From Acidovorax sp. (GTDB taxonomy: Bacteria; Pseudomonadota; Gammaproteobacteria; Burkholderiales; Burkholderiaceae_C), in the NCBI GenBank assembly GCA_031277855.1, contig JAITLO010000006.1, forward strand, positions 80,212 to 144,211: DNA of 64,000 bases, read 5' to 3'. A model generated the notes under the pieces. It did no database searches. It was not told where the DNA came from and worked only from the letters and a program-made list of their open reading frames with translations. Positions 19,079-27,753 of the stretch are shown piece by piece (the first letter of the stretch is position 1; every line of letters starts with the position of its first letter). The position numbers and the translations under genes are program-made.

Positions 19079-20677
19079 ATGGACGCACCCGTAATCAAGA
19101 AAAAGTTGGGCCTCAAGGACCGCTACACCGCCATGACACGTGGCCTGGGCTGGGAGACCACCTACCAGCCCATGGACAAGGTCTTCCCCTATGACAAGTT
19201 CGAGGGCATCAAGATCCACGACTGGGACAAGTGGGAAGACCCCTTCCGCCTGACCATGGACGCCTACTGGAAGTACCAGGGCGAAAAAGAGAAAAAGCTC
19301 TACGCCGTGATCGAGGCCTTTGCCCAGAACAACGGCCAGCTGGGCGTGACTGATGCGCGCTACCTCAACGCGCTCAAGCTGTTCATCCAGGGCGTGGTGC
19401 CGCTGGAGTATTACGCCCACCGTGGCTTTGCCCATGCGGGCCGGCATTTCACCGGTGCGGGGGCACGCGTGGCGGCGCAGATGCAGTCCATCGACGAGCT
19501 GCGTCACTTCCAGACCGAGACCCATGCGCTGTCCAACTACAACAAGTACTTCAACGGCATGCACAGCTCCAGCCACTGGTTCGACCGGGTCTGGTTTCTG
19601 TCGGTGCCCAAGTCCTTCTTCGAAGATGCGCTGAGTGCGGGCCCGTTCGAGTTCCTCACGGCGGTGAGCTTCTCCTTCGAATATGTGCTCACAAACCTGC
19701 TGTTCGTGCCCTTTATGTCGGGCGCGGCCCACAACGGCGATCTGTCCACCGTGACCTTTGGCTTCTCGGCGCAAAGCGATGAATCGCGTCACATGACGCT
19801 GGGCATCGAATGCATCAAGTTCATGCTGGAGCAGGACCCGGGCAACGTGCCCATCGTGCAGCGCTGGATCGACAAATGGTTCTGGCGCGGCTACCGCGTG
19901 CTGACCCTGGTGGCCATGATGCAGGACTACATGCTGCCCAAGCGCGTGATGAGCTGGAAGGAAGCCTGGGAGATGTATGCCGAGGAAAACGGCGGCGCCC
20001 TGTTCCGCGACCTGGCGCGCTACGGCATCCGCGAGCCCGCAGGCTGGAAGCTGGCCTGCGAAGGCAAGGACCACATCAGCCACCAGGCCTGGAACATCTT
20101 CTACAACTACACGGCGGCCGCACCTTTTCACACCTGGGTGCCCGGCGAGCAGGAGATGCAGTGGCTGTCCGAAAAATACCCGGCCAGCTTTGACAAGCAC
20201 TACCGTCCCCGCCTGGAGCACTACCGTGCCGAGCAGCAGGCCGGCAAGCGCTTTTACAGCAAGACCCTGCCCATGCTGTGCACCACCTGCCAGATTCCCA
20301 TGGGCTTCACCGAGCCCGGCGACGCCACCAAGATTTGCTATCGCGAGTCCGACTACGAGGGCAGCAAATACCACTTCTGCAGCGACGGCTGCAAGCATGT
20401 CTTCGACGACGAGCCCGAGAAATTTGTCCAGTCCTGGCTGCCGGTGCACCAGATCTACCAGGGCAACTGCTTCAAGCCCGATGTGGACCCCACGGCCGAA
20501 GGCTTTGACCCGCTGGCTGCCGTGCTGGACTGGTACGGCATGAACGTGGGCCGCGACAACATGGACTTTGAGGGATCGGAGGACCAGCGCAATTTCGCGG
20601 CCTGGCGTGGCGATCCGCCGCCGGCCACTCCGGGCAACAACGCTTCCGCCAATAACAGCCAGGAGGCCCAGCCATGA
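19079..20677 (+). CDS. aphN: Phenol hydroxylase oxygenase alpha subunit with di-iron site (AphN/DmpN)
   Basis: The 532-residue catalytic subunit hydroxylates phenol to catechol. Carboxylate and histidine ligands can be placed: E110 (PLEYYAHRG), E140/H143 (DELRH), E201 (SFEYVL) and E235/H238 (DESRH), the two D/E-E-x-R-H motifs of soluble di-iron monooxygenases. A YHS domain with paired cysteines (CTTC near 401, then FCSDGCKHVF) lies in the C-terminal part and is normal for phenol hydroxylases. AAGGAG precedes ATG 19079. The stop overlaps the aphO start (ATGA). Confidence 0.97.
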   Translation: MDAPVIKKKLGLKDRYTAMTRGLGWETTYQPMDKVFPYDKFEGIKIHDWDKWEDPFRLTMDAYWKYQGEKEKKLYAVIEAFAQNNGQLGVTDARYLNALKLFIQGVVPLEYYAHRGFAHAGRHFTGAGARVAAQMQSIDELRHFQTETHALSNYNKYFNGMHSSSHWFDRVWFLSVPKSFFEDALSAGPFEFLTAVSFSFEYVLTNLLFVPFMSGAAHNGDLSTVTFGFSAQSDESRHMTLGIECIKFMLEQDPGNVPIVQRWIDKWFWRGYRVLTLVAMMQDYMLPKRVMSWKEAWEMYAEENGGALFRDLARYGIREPAGWKLACEGKDHISHQAWNIFYNYTAAAPFHTWVPGEQEMQWLSEKYPASFDKHYRPRLEHYRAEQQAGKRFYSKTLPMLCTTCQIPMGFTEPGDATKICYRESDYEGSKYHFCSDGCKHVFDDEPEKFVQSWLPVHQIYQGNCFKPDVDPTAEGFDPLAAVLDWYGMNVGRDNMDFEGSEDQRNFAAWRGDPPPATPGNNASANNSQEAQP

Positions 20678-21030
20678 GCGTCACCGCACTCAAGCCCTAT
20701 CGCTTTCCCGCCAAGGATGTGCGCGAGAACTTTCCTGCGCCCCTGCTCTACATCGGCTGGGAAGACCACCTGATGTTCTGCTCGCCCGTGGCCCTGCCGC
20801 TGCCGCCCGACATGCCTTTCGGCGCGCTGGCCCAGGCCGTGCTGCCCGATGTCTATGGCGCCCACCCCGACTTTGCCCGCATCGACTGGAGCGCGGTGCA
20901 GTGGTTCAAGTCGGGCCAGCCCTGGTCGCCCGATGCGTCCAAGTCGCTGGCCGACAACGGCCTGACGCACAAGGACGTGATCCGCTTTCGCACCCCGGGC
21001 CTGACCGGCATCCAAGGCTCTTACAGCTAA
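20674..21030 (+). CDS. aphO: Phenol hydroxylase oxygenase gamma subunit (AphO/DmpO)
   Basis: The 118-residue gamma chain (P4 component) of the hydroxylase. Recognised from FPAKDVRENFPAPLLYIGWE near the start and RFRTPGLTGIQGSYS at the end. Its start codon overlaps the aphN stop, so the two chains are made in proportion. Confidence 0.95.
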   Translation: MSVTALKPYRFPAKDVRENFPAPLLYIGWEDHLMFCSPVALPLPPDMPFGALAQAVLPDVYGAHPDFARIDWSAVQWFKSGQPWSPDASKSLADNGLTHKDVIRFRTPGLTGIQGSYS

Positions 21031-21089
21031 CCACCCTGGCGGCTGCAGCGCTGGCCTGGCCGGCGCTGCAGGAATGAGAGCGAGACGAT

Positions 21090-22163
21090 ATGAGCTACCA
21101 ACTGACCTTAGAACCCCTGGGCGCCTCGATTGAAGTGGAAGAGGGCCAGACCCTGCTGGACGCCGCGCTGCGCCAGGGTATTTACATTCCCCACGCCTGC
21201 GGCCATGGCCTGTGCGGCACTTGCAAGGTCCAGGTCTGCGACGGCGAGGTGGACCACGGTGCGGCCAATCCCTTTGCGCTGATGGACATGGAGCGCGAGG
21301 ACGGCATGACGCTGGCCTGCTGCGCCACGCTGCAGTCCGACGCCACCATCGAGGCCGACTTCGAAGACGAGCCCGATGCACAAATCATCCCGGTGCGCGA
21401 CTTCGCCGCCACCGTGGTGCGCATCGTCGATCTGACACCCACCATCAAGGCCTTGCACCTGCGCCTGGACCAGCCCATGCGCTACCAGGCGGGCCAGTAT
21501 GTGCAGCTGCGCATTCCTGGTTTGAGCGAGGAGCAGGGCGGCTCGCGGGCCTTTTCCATTGCCAATGCACCTGGCGCCGATGGCTGCGCCCAGGAGATCG
21601 AGCTCAACGTGCGCCTGGTACCGGGCGGCGCGGGCACAAGCTGGTTGCACCAGCATTTGCGCGAAGGCGATCACCTGCAGCTGGCCGGGCCTTATGGGCG
21701 CTTTTTTGTGCGCCATTCGGCACGCCAGCCCATGGTCTTCATGGCCGGGGGCTCGGGGCTTTCCAGCCCGCGCGCCATGATTTTGGAGCTGCTGGCCAAT
21801 GGTTGCGAGCAGCCCATCACCCTGGTCTACGGACAGCGCTCCAGCGAGGAGCTGTACTACGACGATGAGTTCCGCGCCCTGGCCGCGCAGCACCCGCATT
21901 TCACCTACATTCCGGCGATCTCGGGCGAAGACTGCGGGGATTGGCAAGGTGCACGCGGTTTTGTGCATGAGGCTGCGCAAGCCCATTTTCAAGGCGGCTT
22001 TGCGGGTTGCAAAGCCTATCTGTGCGGACCACCACCCATGGTTGAGGCCTGTATTTCCACCCTGATGCAGGGCCGGTTGTTCGAGCGCGACATCTACACC
22101 GAGAAATTCCTCTCGGCCGCCGATGCGCAAGGCGCGCGCAGCCCCTTGTTCAAGCGCGTCTGA
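21090..22163 (+). CDS. aphP: Phenol hydroxylase NADH:ferredoxin-type reductase (AphP/DmpP)
   Basis: The 357-residue reductase passes electrons from NADH to the di-iron site. The N-terminal plant-type [2Fe-2S] domain has Cys 37, 42, 45 and 77 (CGHGLCGTC, then ACC). An FAD-binding beta-barrel follows (RAFSIANAP), then an NAD-binding domain (MAGGSGLSSPRAMI and YLCGPPPMVEA). Full length for the family. It follows aphO after 59 bp and precedes aphQ by seven. Confidence 0.96.
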   Translation: MSYQLTLEPLGASIEVEEGQTLLDAALRQGIYIPHACGHGLCGTCKVQVCDGEVDHGAANPFALMDMEREDGMTLACCATLQSDATIEADFEDEPDAQIIPVRDFAATVVRIVDLTPTIKALHLRLDQPMRYQAGQYVQLRIPGLSEEQGGSRAFSIANAPGADGCAQEIELNVRLVPGGAGTSWLHQHLREGDHLQLAGPYGRFFVRHSARQPMVFMAGGSGLSSPRAMILELLANGCEQPITLVYGQRSSEELYYDDEFRALAAQHPHFTYIPAISGEDCGDWQGARGFVHEAAQAHFQGGFAGCKAYLCGPPPMVEACISTLMQGRLFERDIYTEKFLSAADAQGARSPLFKRV

Positions 22164-22170
22164 GGCCGCC

Positions 22171-22536
22171 ATGACAGCCATGCAAAACGTGCAAGTCAGC
22201 GTGGAGCAAACCGGCGACGCCTATGCCTGCGGCACCCACGAAAGCCTGCTGAGCGGCATGTTGCGCCTGGGGCGCAAAGGCATTCCGGTGGGCTGCGTCA
22301 ACGGCGGCTGTGGCGTCTGCAAGGTGCGGGTGCTCGAAGGCGCGGTACGCCATCTGGGCCCCGTGAGCTGTGCCCATGTGAGCGATCTCGAGCGCGACCA
22401 GGGCTACACCCTGGCCTGCCGTGTAGCCCCGCTGGAGGCCGTGCGCATTGCCGTGGCGCAGCGCCTGCACAAACCATTTTTTCTGCGGGCGGCCTCCACT
22501 GCGCCCACAACCCACGAGACACCAACAAGCAACTAA
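22171..22536 (+). CDS. aphQ: [2Fe-2S] ferredoxin that reactivates catechol 2,3-dioxygenase (AphQ/DmpQ/XylT)
   Basis: A 121-residue plant-type ferredoxin with ligands Cys 42, 47, 50 and 83 (CVNGGCGVC, then LACR). XylT/DmpQ proteins reduce the oxidised iron of catechol 2,3-dioxygenase after it is inactivated by substituted catechols. The position directly before aphB is the standard one. ATG 22171 is preferred; an upstream in-frame ATG would overlap aphP. Confidence 0.93.
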   Translation: MTAMQNVQVSVEQTGDAYACGTHESLLSGMLRLGRKGIPVGCVNGGCGVCKVRVLEGAVRHLGPVSCAHVSDLERDQGYTLACRVAPLEAVRIAVAQRLHKPFFLRAASTAPTTHETPTSN

Positions 22537-22546
22537 GGAGACAGAC

Positions 22547-23491
22547 ATGGGTGTAATGCGAATCGGCCACGCCAACTTGCGCGTGATGGACATGGATGCT
22601 GCGCTCAAGCACTACGAAAACGTGCTGGGCATGAAGGTCACGCTGCGCGATGCGGCGGGCAATGTCTACCTCAAATGCTGGGACGAGTGGGACAAGTACT
22701 CGCTGATCCTCACGCAAAGCGACCGCGCTGGCCTCAACCATGTGGCCTACAAGGTGCAAAACGACGCCGACCTCGACAGCCTGCAGGCGCGCATCGAGGC
22801 CTGGGGCGTGAAGACCACCATGCTGCCTGAAGGCAGCCAGCCCACGGTGGGCCGCATGCTGCAGTTCAATCTGCCCAGCGGCCATGAGATGCGGCTGTAC
22901 GCCAAGAAGGAGTGCGTGGGCACGGATGTGGGTTCTCTGAACCCCGATCCCTGGCCCGATGGCCTCAAGGGCGCGGGCGCGCACTGGATAGACCACTGCC
23001 TGCTGATGTGCGAGATGAATCCCGAGGCCGGCATCAACACCGTGGAGGAGAACACGCGCTTCATGGCCGAGTGCATGGACTTCTTCCTGACCGAGCAGAT
23101 TCTGGTCGGCCCCGAGGGCAATATGCAGGCCGCAACCTGGATGGCGCGCTCCACCACACCGCACGACATCGCCTTTGTGGGTGGCCCCACCTCGGGCCTG
23201 CACCACATCGCCTTCTTCCTGGACTCCTGGCACGACGTGCTCAAGGCCGCTGACGTCATGGCCAAGAACAAGGTGCGCATCGACGTGGCCCCGACGCGCC
23301 ACGGCATCACACGCGGCGAGACGATTTACTTCTTCGACCCCAGCGGTAACCGCAACGAAACCTTTGCCGGCCTGGGCTATCTGGCCCAGCCCGATCGCCC
23401 CGTGACCACCTGGAGCGAGGACCGTCTGGGAAGCGGAATTTTCTATCACACGGGTGAGCTCGTGGCTTCTTTCACGGATGTCTATACCTAA
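22547..23491 (+). CDS. aphB: Catechol 2,3-dioxygenase (AphB/DmpB/XylE)
   Basis: The 314-residue extradiol ring-cleavage enzyme turns catechol into 2-hydroxymuconic semialdehyde. Fe(II) ligands are visible: H150 in WIDHCLL, a His of GLHHIAFFL (219/220) and E271 in NRNETF. Two vicinal-oxygen-chelate modules and the family length are present. AAGGAG precedes ATG 22547. The stop is followed three bases later by a copy of the large dispersed repeat, which separates it from the outer-membrane gene. Confidence 0.97.
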   Translation: MGVMRIGHANLRVMDMDAALKHYENVLGMKVTLRDAAGNVYLKCWDEWDKYSLILTQSDRAGLNHVAYKVQNDADLDSLQARIEAWGVKTTMLPEGSQPTVGRMLQFNLPSGHEMRLYAKKECVGTDVGSLNPDPWPDGLKGAGAHWIDHCLLMCEMNPEAGINTVEENTRFMAECMDFFLTEQILVGPEGNMQAATWMARSTTPHDIAFVGGPTSGLHHIAFFLDSWHDVLKAADVMAKNKVRIDVAPTRHGITRGETIYFFDPSGNRNETFAGLGYLAQPDRPVTTWSEDRLGSGIFYHTGELVASFTDVYT

Positions 23492-23493
23492 GC

Positions 23494-23630
23494 AGCCCCT
23501 GAGGCGCTGACGCGTCTTCCCCCTCTCTGGCGCTACGCGCCGGAGGGGGACGACAGCTTCGCGGCGGGGCGGCGCGGCCGGCGTAGGCCCTTGCTCGCTG
23601 TCCCTGACTTTGGGCCGCGCCGGTTTTTGG
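23494..23630 (+). repeat. Large stop-codon-associated repeat, copy 1 (forward)
   Basis: Starts CCCCTGAGGCGCT three bases after the aphB stop. It contains the hairpin CCCCCTCT...GGCGC/GCGCC...GGAGGGGG, the core ACGACAGCTTCGCGGCGGGG, then CCCTTGCTCGCTGTCCCTGA and the end GCCGGTTTTT. A second short palindrome CTCGCCCCTTTGGGGAGCGG follows at about 23641. Confidence 0.8.
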
Positions 23631-23737
23631 CGTTAGTCCCTCCTCGCCCCTTTGGGGAGCGGGTGAGGGGCTGCTTGCCAAGGCGCAGCGTTTTTGCCGA
23701 CCCCCGAGACATCTGTGAACCCACCTGAAAGATAGAA

Positions 23738-24628
23738 ATGAACCACAAGATTGCATCTGCTGCCCTGGCCCTGTTGGGCGCGCTGGCAGCGACGGCTGTG
23801 CAGGCCGAAGGCCATTACGTCCCCGGTGTGGAGGGCATGCAAGGCCCCAGTGTGCCGCCGCCCGGCGTGTACTACCTGGGCTATATGGTCAACTACAACA
23901 TCAACGATTTCCGTGCGCCGGGGAGCAGTGACAACCTGCCCGGCCACAACCGTGGAACCGTGACGGCCCTGGCCAACCGCTTTGTCTGGATCACCAACTA
24001 CAAGCTCCTGGGCGCGGACTACGGTATGGAAGCCATCGTGCCGGTGATGCGTACCTCGCTCACGGTGAATGCGGCCGGCATTTCCGACAGCCGCTCCGGT
24101 GTGGGCGACGTCTATCTGGGGCCGCTGGTGCTGGGCTGGCATGGACCGAAGTGGGACGCCGTGGCCGGTGCCGGTATCTGGCTGGACTCGGCCAGCAGCC
24201 GCGACCCGGCCTCGCCGGGCAAGGGCTACAAAAGCACCATGCTCACCGGCGGGCTGACCTATTACTTCGACGCTGCCAAGACCATCTCGGCCTCGGGCCT
24301 GATGCGTTTCGAGCGCAACGGCAAGAACGATATGGGCTTTCGCAATGGCAACCAGGTGACGCTGGAATGGGGCCTGGGCAAGCATTTCGGCGCCGTGCAA
24401 GCCGGCCTGGTGGGCTACAGCCAGTGGCAGATCAGCGATGACAAAGGCCCGGGTGGCACGGGCAAGCATTCCTCGCGCCATGCCGTGGGGGCCGAGCTGG
24501 TCTACCCGATACAGGGTGCGGGCGTCTTCCTCAAGGGCGCGCTCTACAAGGAGGTCAGCGCTACGGCCGGCACGGGTGCCATGCCCAAGGGATCGCTGGT
24601 GCGTTTCACCTTGGTAAAAGCTTTTTGA
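23738..24628 (+). CDS. Outer-membrane beta-barrel of the phenol degradation MetA/SphA type
   Basis: A 296-residue protein with a signal peptide (cleavage after VQA, about residue 23) and repeated amphipathic strands (YYLGYMVNYNIN, VYLGPLVLGWHG, GGLTYYFDAAKT). It ends with phenylalanine, as outer-membrane barrels do. It fits the family often found in meta-cleavage operons and proposed to be involved in uptake of aromatic or hydrophobic compounds. It is probably cotranscribed with aphK-B, although a copy of the large repeat lies between. Substrate uptake is inference from family and context. Confidence 0.85.
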   Translation: MNHKIASAALALLGALAATAVQAEGHYVPGVEGMQGPSVPPPGVYYLGYMVNYNINDFRAPGSSDNLPGHNRGTVTALANRFVWITNYKLLGADYGMEAIVPVMRTSLTVNAAGISDSRSGVGDVYLGPLVLGWHGPKWDAVAGAGIWLDSASSRDPASPGKGYKSTMLTGGLTYYFDAAKTISASGLMRFERNGKNDMGFRNGNQVTLEWGLGKHFGAVQAGLVGYSQWQISDDKGPGGTGKHSSRHAVGAELVYPIQGAGVFLKGALYKEVSATAGTGAMPKGSLVRFTLVKAF

Positions 24629-24639
24629 GGAGGCCTGCC

Positions 24640-25092
24640 ATGCCGGACTCCCTGATGGCTTCCCAACCCGTGATCCGCACCGACGCCGCCTTGCGTGCCG
24701 TGGCGGCGGCCGTGGCCAAGGCCGTGGAATTGGGCGTGCGTGTCAATGTGGCCGTGGTGGATGCGGCCGGTGTACAGGCCGCGTTTGTGCGCATGACGGG
24801 CGCACCCCTGCACTCCATGGACATCGCCACGGACAAGGCCTATACGGCCGTGAGCTTTGGCCTGCCCACGGGCCTGTGGCATGAGGCTCTGGCCCAGCAT
24901 TCGCCGGCCGTGCGCCAGGGTCTGGCCCTGCGTCCGCGCTTTGTGGGTTTTGGCGGCGGGCTGCCCATCGTGGTGGAGGGCGCACGCATCGGCGGCATAG
25001 GGGTGTCCGGCGGCAGCGAGCAGCAGGACGAAATCATTGCCGGCGCCGGCCTGCAGGCCCTGGGTCTGGGCAAGGACCAGCAAGGTGGCTAA
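24640..25092 (+). CDS. GlcG/HbpS-family protein (DUF336)
   Basis: The 150-residue product has the GlcG/HbpS fold: RVNVAVVDAAGVQAAFVRM, the SMDIATDKAYTAVSF helix and GLPIVVEGARIGGIGVSGG. Members bind haem in some cases and others process small acids; the role in aromatic operons is not established. It has no signal peptide. GAGGAGG lies seven bases before ATG 24640. It is 12 bp from the barrel gene and likely the last gene of the upper operon. Confidence 0.85.
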   Translation: MPDSLMASQPVIRTDAALRAVAAAVAKAVELGVRVNVAVVDAAGVQAAFVRMTGAPLHSMDIATDKAYTAVSFGLPTGLWHEALAQHSPAVRQGLALRPRFVGFGGGLPIVVEGARIGGIGVSGGSEQQDEIIAGAGLQALGLGKDQQGG

Positions 25093-25110
25093 AGCCTGGC
25101 GCTTGCCTGT

Positions 25111-25145
25111 CTTTCCAGGCCTAGGCTTTGTCCTGGCCTGGAAAG
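25111..25145. other. Hairpin between the convergent upper operon and aphT
   Basis: A perfect 11-bp inverted repeat CTTTCCAGGCC/GGCCTGGAAAG (25111-25121 and 25135-25145) overlaps the aphT stop codon. There is no T-run on either side, so it may protect both 3' ends or act with Rho. Confidence 0.55.
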
Positions 25146-26017
25146 GTGCGCACCACGTCCAGAAAGGCCGCCAGCACCGGCGATGCATCGTCGCTGCGGT
25201 ACAGGCAGCTGAGCTCGATGTCGCGCAAATGGCGCGAGCGCAGCGGCCGGTATTCCACGCCCGGCAGGCGCAAGCTGGTGGCCGAGCGCGTGGTGATGCA
25301 GGCGCCAAACCCGCCCGCCACCAGGGCCACGCAGGTCAGCACATCTTCCACCGACTGGGCCACGTTCAGGCGCAGGCCCTCGCGGTGGAAGGCATTGCTG
25401 ACCTCCTGGGCCAGGCCATGCAGCGAGAGATTGGGGTAGAGGATCATGGGCTCGTTGTCGAGCTCGGACAGCGCCACCTCCTCGCGTGTGCACAGCCTGT
25501 GCGTGGCCGGCAGGCCCACGACCAGGGCTTCTTTCAGCACGGTCTGCACGCTGATGTCTGGCTCTGCCGGCACCAGCCGGTTGAAGCCAATGGTGATTCT
25601 GCGTTCGCGCAGCGCCTGCAATTGCTCGTCCTTGGTCTGGTTGTGCAGCGCGATACGCACCTCGGGCCTGGCCTGGTGAAACGCCGCCAGCAGGCGCGGA
25701 ATCACATCCAGCACGCCGGAGCCAAAAATCCCCACGTCCAACTGGCCCGTCAGCCCCTGACCGGCTCTTTGCGTGCGCTCGCGGGCGCGCTGGGCCAGCG
25801 ACAGGATGTTGGGCACCTCGTCCAGCAAGGCCTGGCCTGCGACCGTCAGCTCTACGCCCTTGGGCGTGCGCACAAACAGCGCCGTACCCAATTCCTCCTC
25901 GATGGCGCGTATCTGCCGCGTCAGCGGTGGCTGGGCCATATGCAGCCGGGCCGCAGCACGGCCGAAATGCAGCTCCTCTGCCAGCGCCAGAAAGTACCTC
26001 ATCTGCCTCAAGTCCAC
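25121..26017 (-). CDS. aphT: LysR-family regulator of the lower phenol pathway (AphT-like)
   Basis: A 298-residue LysR protein of the CatR/BenM-like aromatic group. The DNA-binding domain is MRYFLALAEELHFGRAAARL, then RQIRAIEEELGTALFVRT; the effector domain begins near residue 90. It is divergent from aphC, and a T-N11-A palindrome lies in the shared 112-bp region at about -64 from a possible aphC start site. That geometry is what LysR activators use. The inducer may be a pathway intermediate, but nothing in the sequence shows which. Confidence 0.88.
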   Translation of the reverse strand: MDLRQMRYFLALAEELHFGRAAARLHMAQPPLTRQIRAIEEELGTALFVRTPKGVELTVAGQALLDEVPNILSLAQRARERTQRAGQGLTGQLDVGIFGSGVLDVIPRLLAAFHQARPEVRIALHNQTKDEQLQALRERRITIGFNRLVPAEPDISVQTVLKEALVVGLPATHRLCTREEVALSELDNEPMILYPNLSLHGLAQEVSNAFHREGLRLNVAQSVEDVLTCVALVAGGFGACITTRSATSLRLPGVEYRPLRSRHLRDIELSCLYRSDDASPVLAAFLDVVRTFPGQDKA

Positions 26018-26031
26018 GGGGCGGCTCCTTG

Positions 26032-26046
26032 ATACCTTGTAGGTAT
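26032..26046. promoter_or_regulatory. LysR-type operator in the aphT/aphC region
   Basis: ATACC-N5-GGTAT is a perfect interrupted palindrome containing a T-N11-A box. The motif GTATTG is repeated at 26043, 26064 and 26074, the last two overlapping a weak -35 (TTGGAC, 26067-26072). A weak -10 (TATCGT, 26091-26096) would place the start near 26103. Confidence 0.6.
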
Positions 26047-26129
26047 TGATTTTAGAAAATTCAGTATTGGACAGTATTGAACACCGAATTTATCGTTGCT
26101 GCAAAAGCATGCGTGACAGGAAGAAAACC

Positions 26130-27584
26130 ATGAAAGACATCCAGAACTTCATCAACGGTGCCTACGTTGCCACGGGGCGCAGCTTCGACAAGCACTCACC
26201 GCTTACGGGTCAGGTGATTGCCAAGGTGCATGAGGCCGGCCGCAGCGAAGTCGATGCCGCCGTGGCTGCAGCGCGCGCAGCGCTCCACGGGCCCTGGGGC
26301 CGTATGAGCGTGGCTGAGCGCGTGGAAAAACTCTATGCCGTGGCCGATGGCATCAACCGTCGCTTCGAGGAATTCCTGGCCGCCGAATGTGCGGACACGG
26401 GCAAGCCACGCAGCGTGGCCAGCCATATCGACATTCCGCGCGGTGCGGCCAACTTCAAGATCTTTGCCGACGTGGTGAAGAACGTGCCCACGGAGTTCTT
26501 TGAAATGGCCACGCCCGACGGGGGCGGTGCCATCAACTACGGCCACCGCGGCCCGGTGGGCGTGGTGGGCGTGATCTGCCCCTGGAACCTGCCCCTGCTG
26601 CTGATGACCTGGAAGGTGGGGCCAGCACTGGCCTGCGGCAACACCGTGGTGGTCAAGCCTTCCGAAGAATCGCCCCAGACCGCGGCCCTGCTGGGCGAGG
26701 TCATGAACGAGGCAGGCATTCCGCCCGGCGTCTACAACGTGGTCCATGGTTTCGGCCCCGATTCGGCCGGCGAGTTCGTCACCAGCCACCCCGGCGTGGA
26801 TGCCATCACCTTCACCGGTGAAACACGCACCGGCGAGGCCATCATGAAGGCGGCAGCCAAGGGCGCACGCCCCGTGAGCCTGGAGATGGGGGGCAAGAAC
26901 GCTGCCATCGTCTTTGCTGACTGCGATTTCGACGCCGCCATCGAAGGCACGCTGCGCTCGGCCTTTGTCAACAGCGGCCAAGTCTGCCTGGGCACGGAGC
27001 GCGTCTATGTGGAGCGCCCCTTGTATGAGCGTTTTGTGGCCGCGCTGAAGCAGCAGATCGAGGGCTGGAAGATCGGCGTGCCCGAAGACGCAGACACCAA
27101 GCTGGGCCCGCTGATCAGCAAGGAGCACCAGGCCAAGGTGCTGTCGTATTACCAGCTGGCGGTGCAGGAAGGCGCCACCGTGGTCACCGGCGGTGGCGTG
27201 CCCGACCTGGGCGCCCAGTATGCGGACGGTGCCTGGGTGCAGCCCACGATCTGGACCGGCCTGCCCGAGACGGCGCGCGTCATCAAGGAAGAAATCTTCG
27301 GCCCCTGCTGCCATATCGCCCCCTTCGATACCGAAGAGGAGGTGCTGGCCAAGGCCAATGACAACGTCTACGGCCTGGCCAGCGCCATCTGGACGCAGGA
27401 CCTGGCCCGCGCCCACCGCGTGGCCCAGCGCATGCACGTGGGCATCTCCTGGGTCAACAGCTGGTTTCTGCGCGATCTGCGCACGCCTTTTGGCGGCGCC
27501 AAGCAATCGGGCATAGGCCGCGAGGGCGGCGTGCATTCGCTGGAGTTCTATACGGAGCTGAAGAACGTTTGCATCAAGCTGTAA
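26130..27584 (+). CDS. aphC: 2-Hydroxymuconic semialdehyde dehydrogenase (AphC/DmpC)
   Basis: The 484-residue NAD-dependent aldehyde dehydrogenase oxidises 2-hydroxymuconic semialdehyde to 4-oxalocrotonate (enol form). It shows the oxyanion Asn region (VGVICPWNLPLLL), the general base in LEMGGKNA (about residue 252) and the catalytic Cys in VNSGQVCLGTERVYV (about 285). ATG 26130 gives MKDIQNFINGAY as in homologues, with CAGGAAG upstream. It is first in the lower pathway operon. The stop is followed directly by a copy of the large repeat. Confidence 0.95.
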   Translation: MKDIQNFINGAYVATGRSFDKHSPLTGQVIAKVHEAGRSEVDAAVAAARAALHGPWGRMSVAERVEKLYAVADGINRRFEEFLAAECADTGKPRSVASHIDIPRGAANFKIFADVVKNVPTEFFEMATPDGGGAINYGHRGPVGVVGVICPWNLPLLLMTWKVGPALACGNTVVVKPSEESPQTAALLGEVMNEAGIPPGVYNVVHGFGPDSAGEFVTSHPGVDAITFTGETRTGEAIMKAAAKGARPVSLEMGGKNAAIVFADCDFDAAIEGTLRSAFVNSGQVCLGTERVYVERPLYERFVAALKQQIEGWKIGVPEDADTKLGPLISKEHQAKVLSYYQLAVQEGATVVTGGGVPDLGAQYADGAWVQPTIWTGLPETARVIKEEIFGPCCHIAPFDTEEEVLAKANDNVYGLASAIWTQDLARAHRVAQRMHVGISWVNSWFLRDLRTPFGGAKQSGIGREGGVHSLEFYTELKNVCIKL

Positions 27585-27680
27585 GCACCCCCTGAGGCGC
27601 TACGCGCCGGAGGGGGACGACACCAGCGCGGCGGGGCGGCCCTTGCGCGGTGTCCTTGAGCTGGGTTGCGCCAGTTGCAT
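27585..27680 (+). repeat. Large stop-codon-associated repeat, copy 2 (forward)
   Basis: Begins at the base after the aphC stop codon (TAA then GCACCCCCTGAGGCGCT). It has the GGCGCTACGCGCCGG hairpin, the GGCGGGGCGGCCCTTGCGCG core and ends near TTGCGCCAGTTGC. It is a short version. The rest of the gap to 27753 shows no gene. Confidence 0.8.
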
Positions 27681-27753
27681 AGGCCACGGCATGTGCTGGC
27701 CATGCGTTTTCCCTCGACTCTTTTGTGCGATTTTTTCTGAGTGAGCCTTTCCT

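Noticed and set aside
23521..23550. The hairpin of the large repeat as an ordinary rho-independent terminator
   Set aside because: The GC stem is strong but no T-run follows directly; the same sequence recurs nine times, so it is better described as a repeat element.
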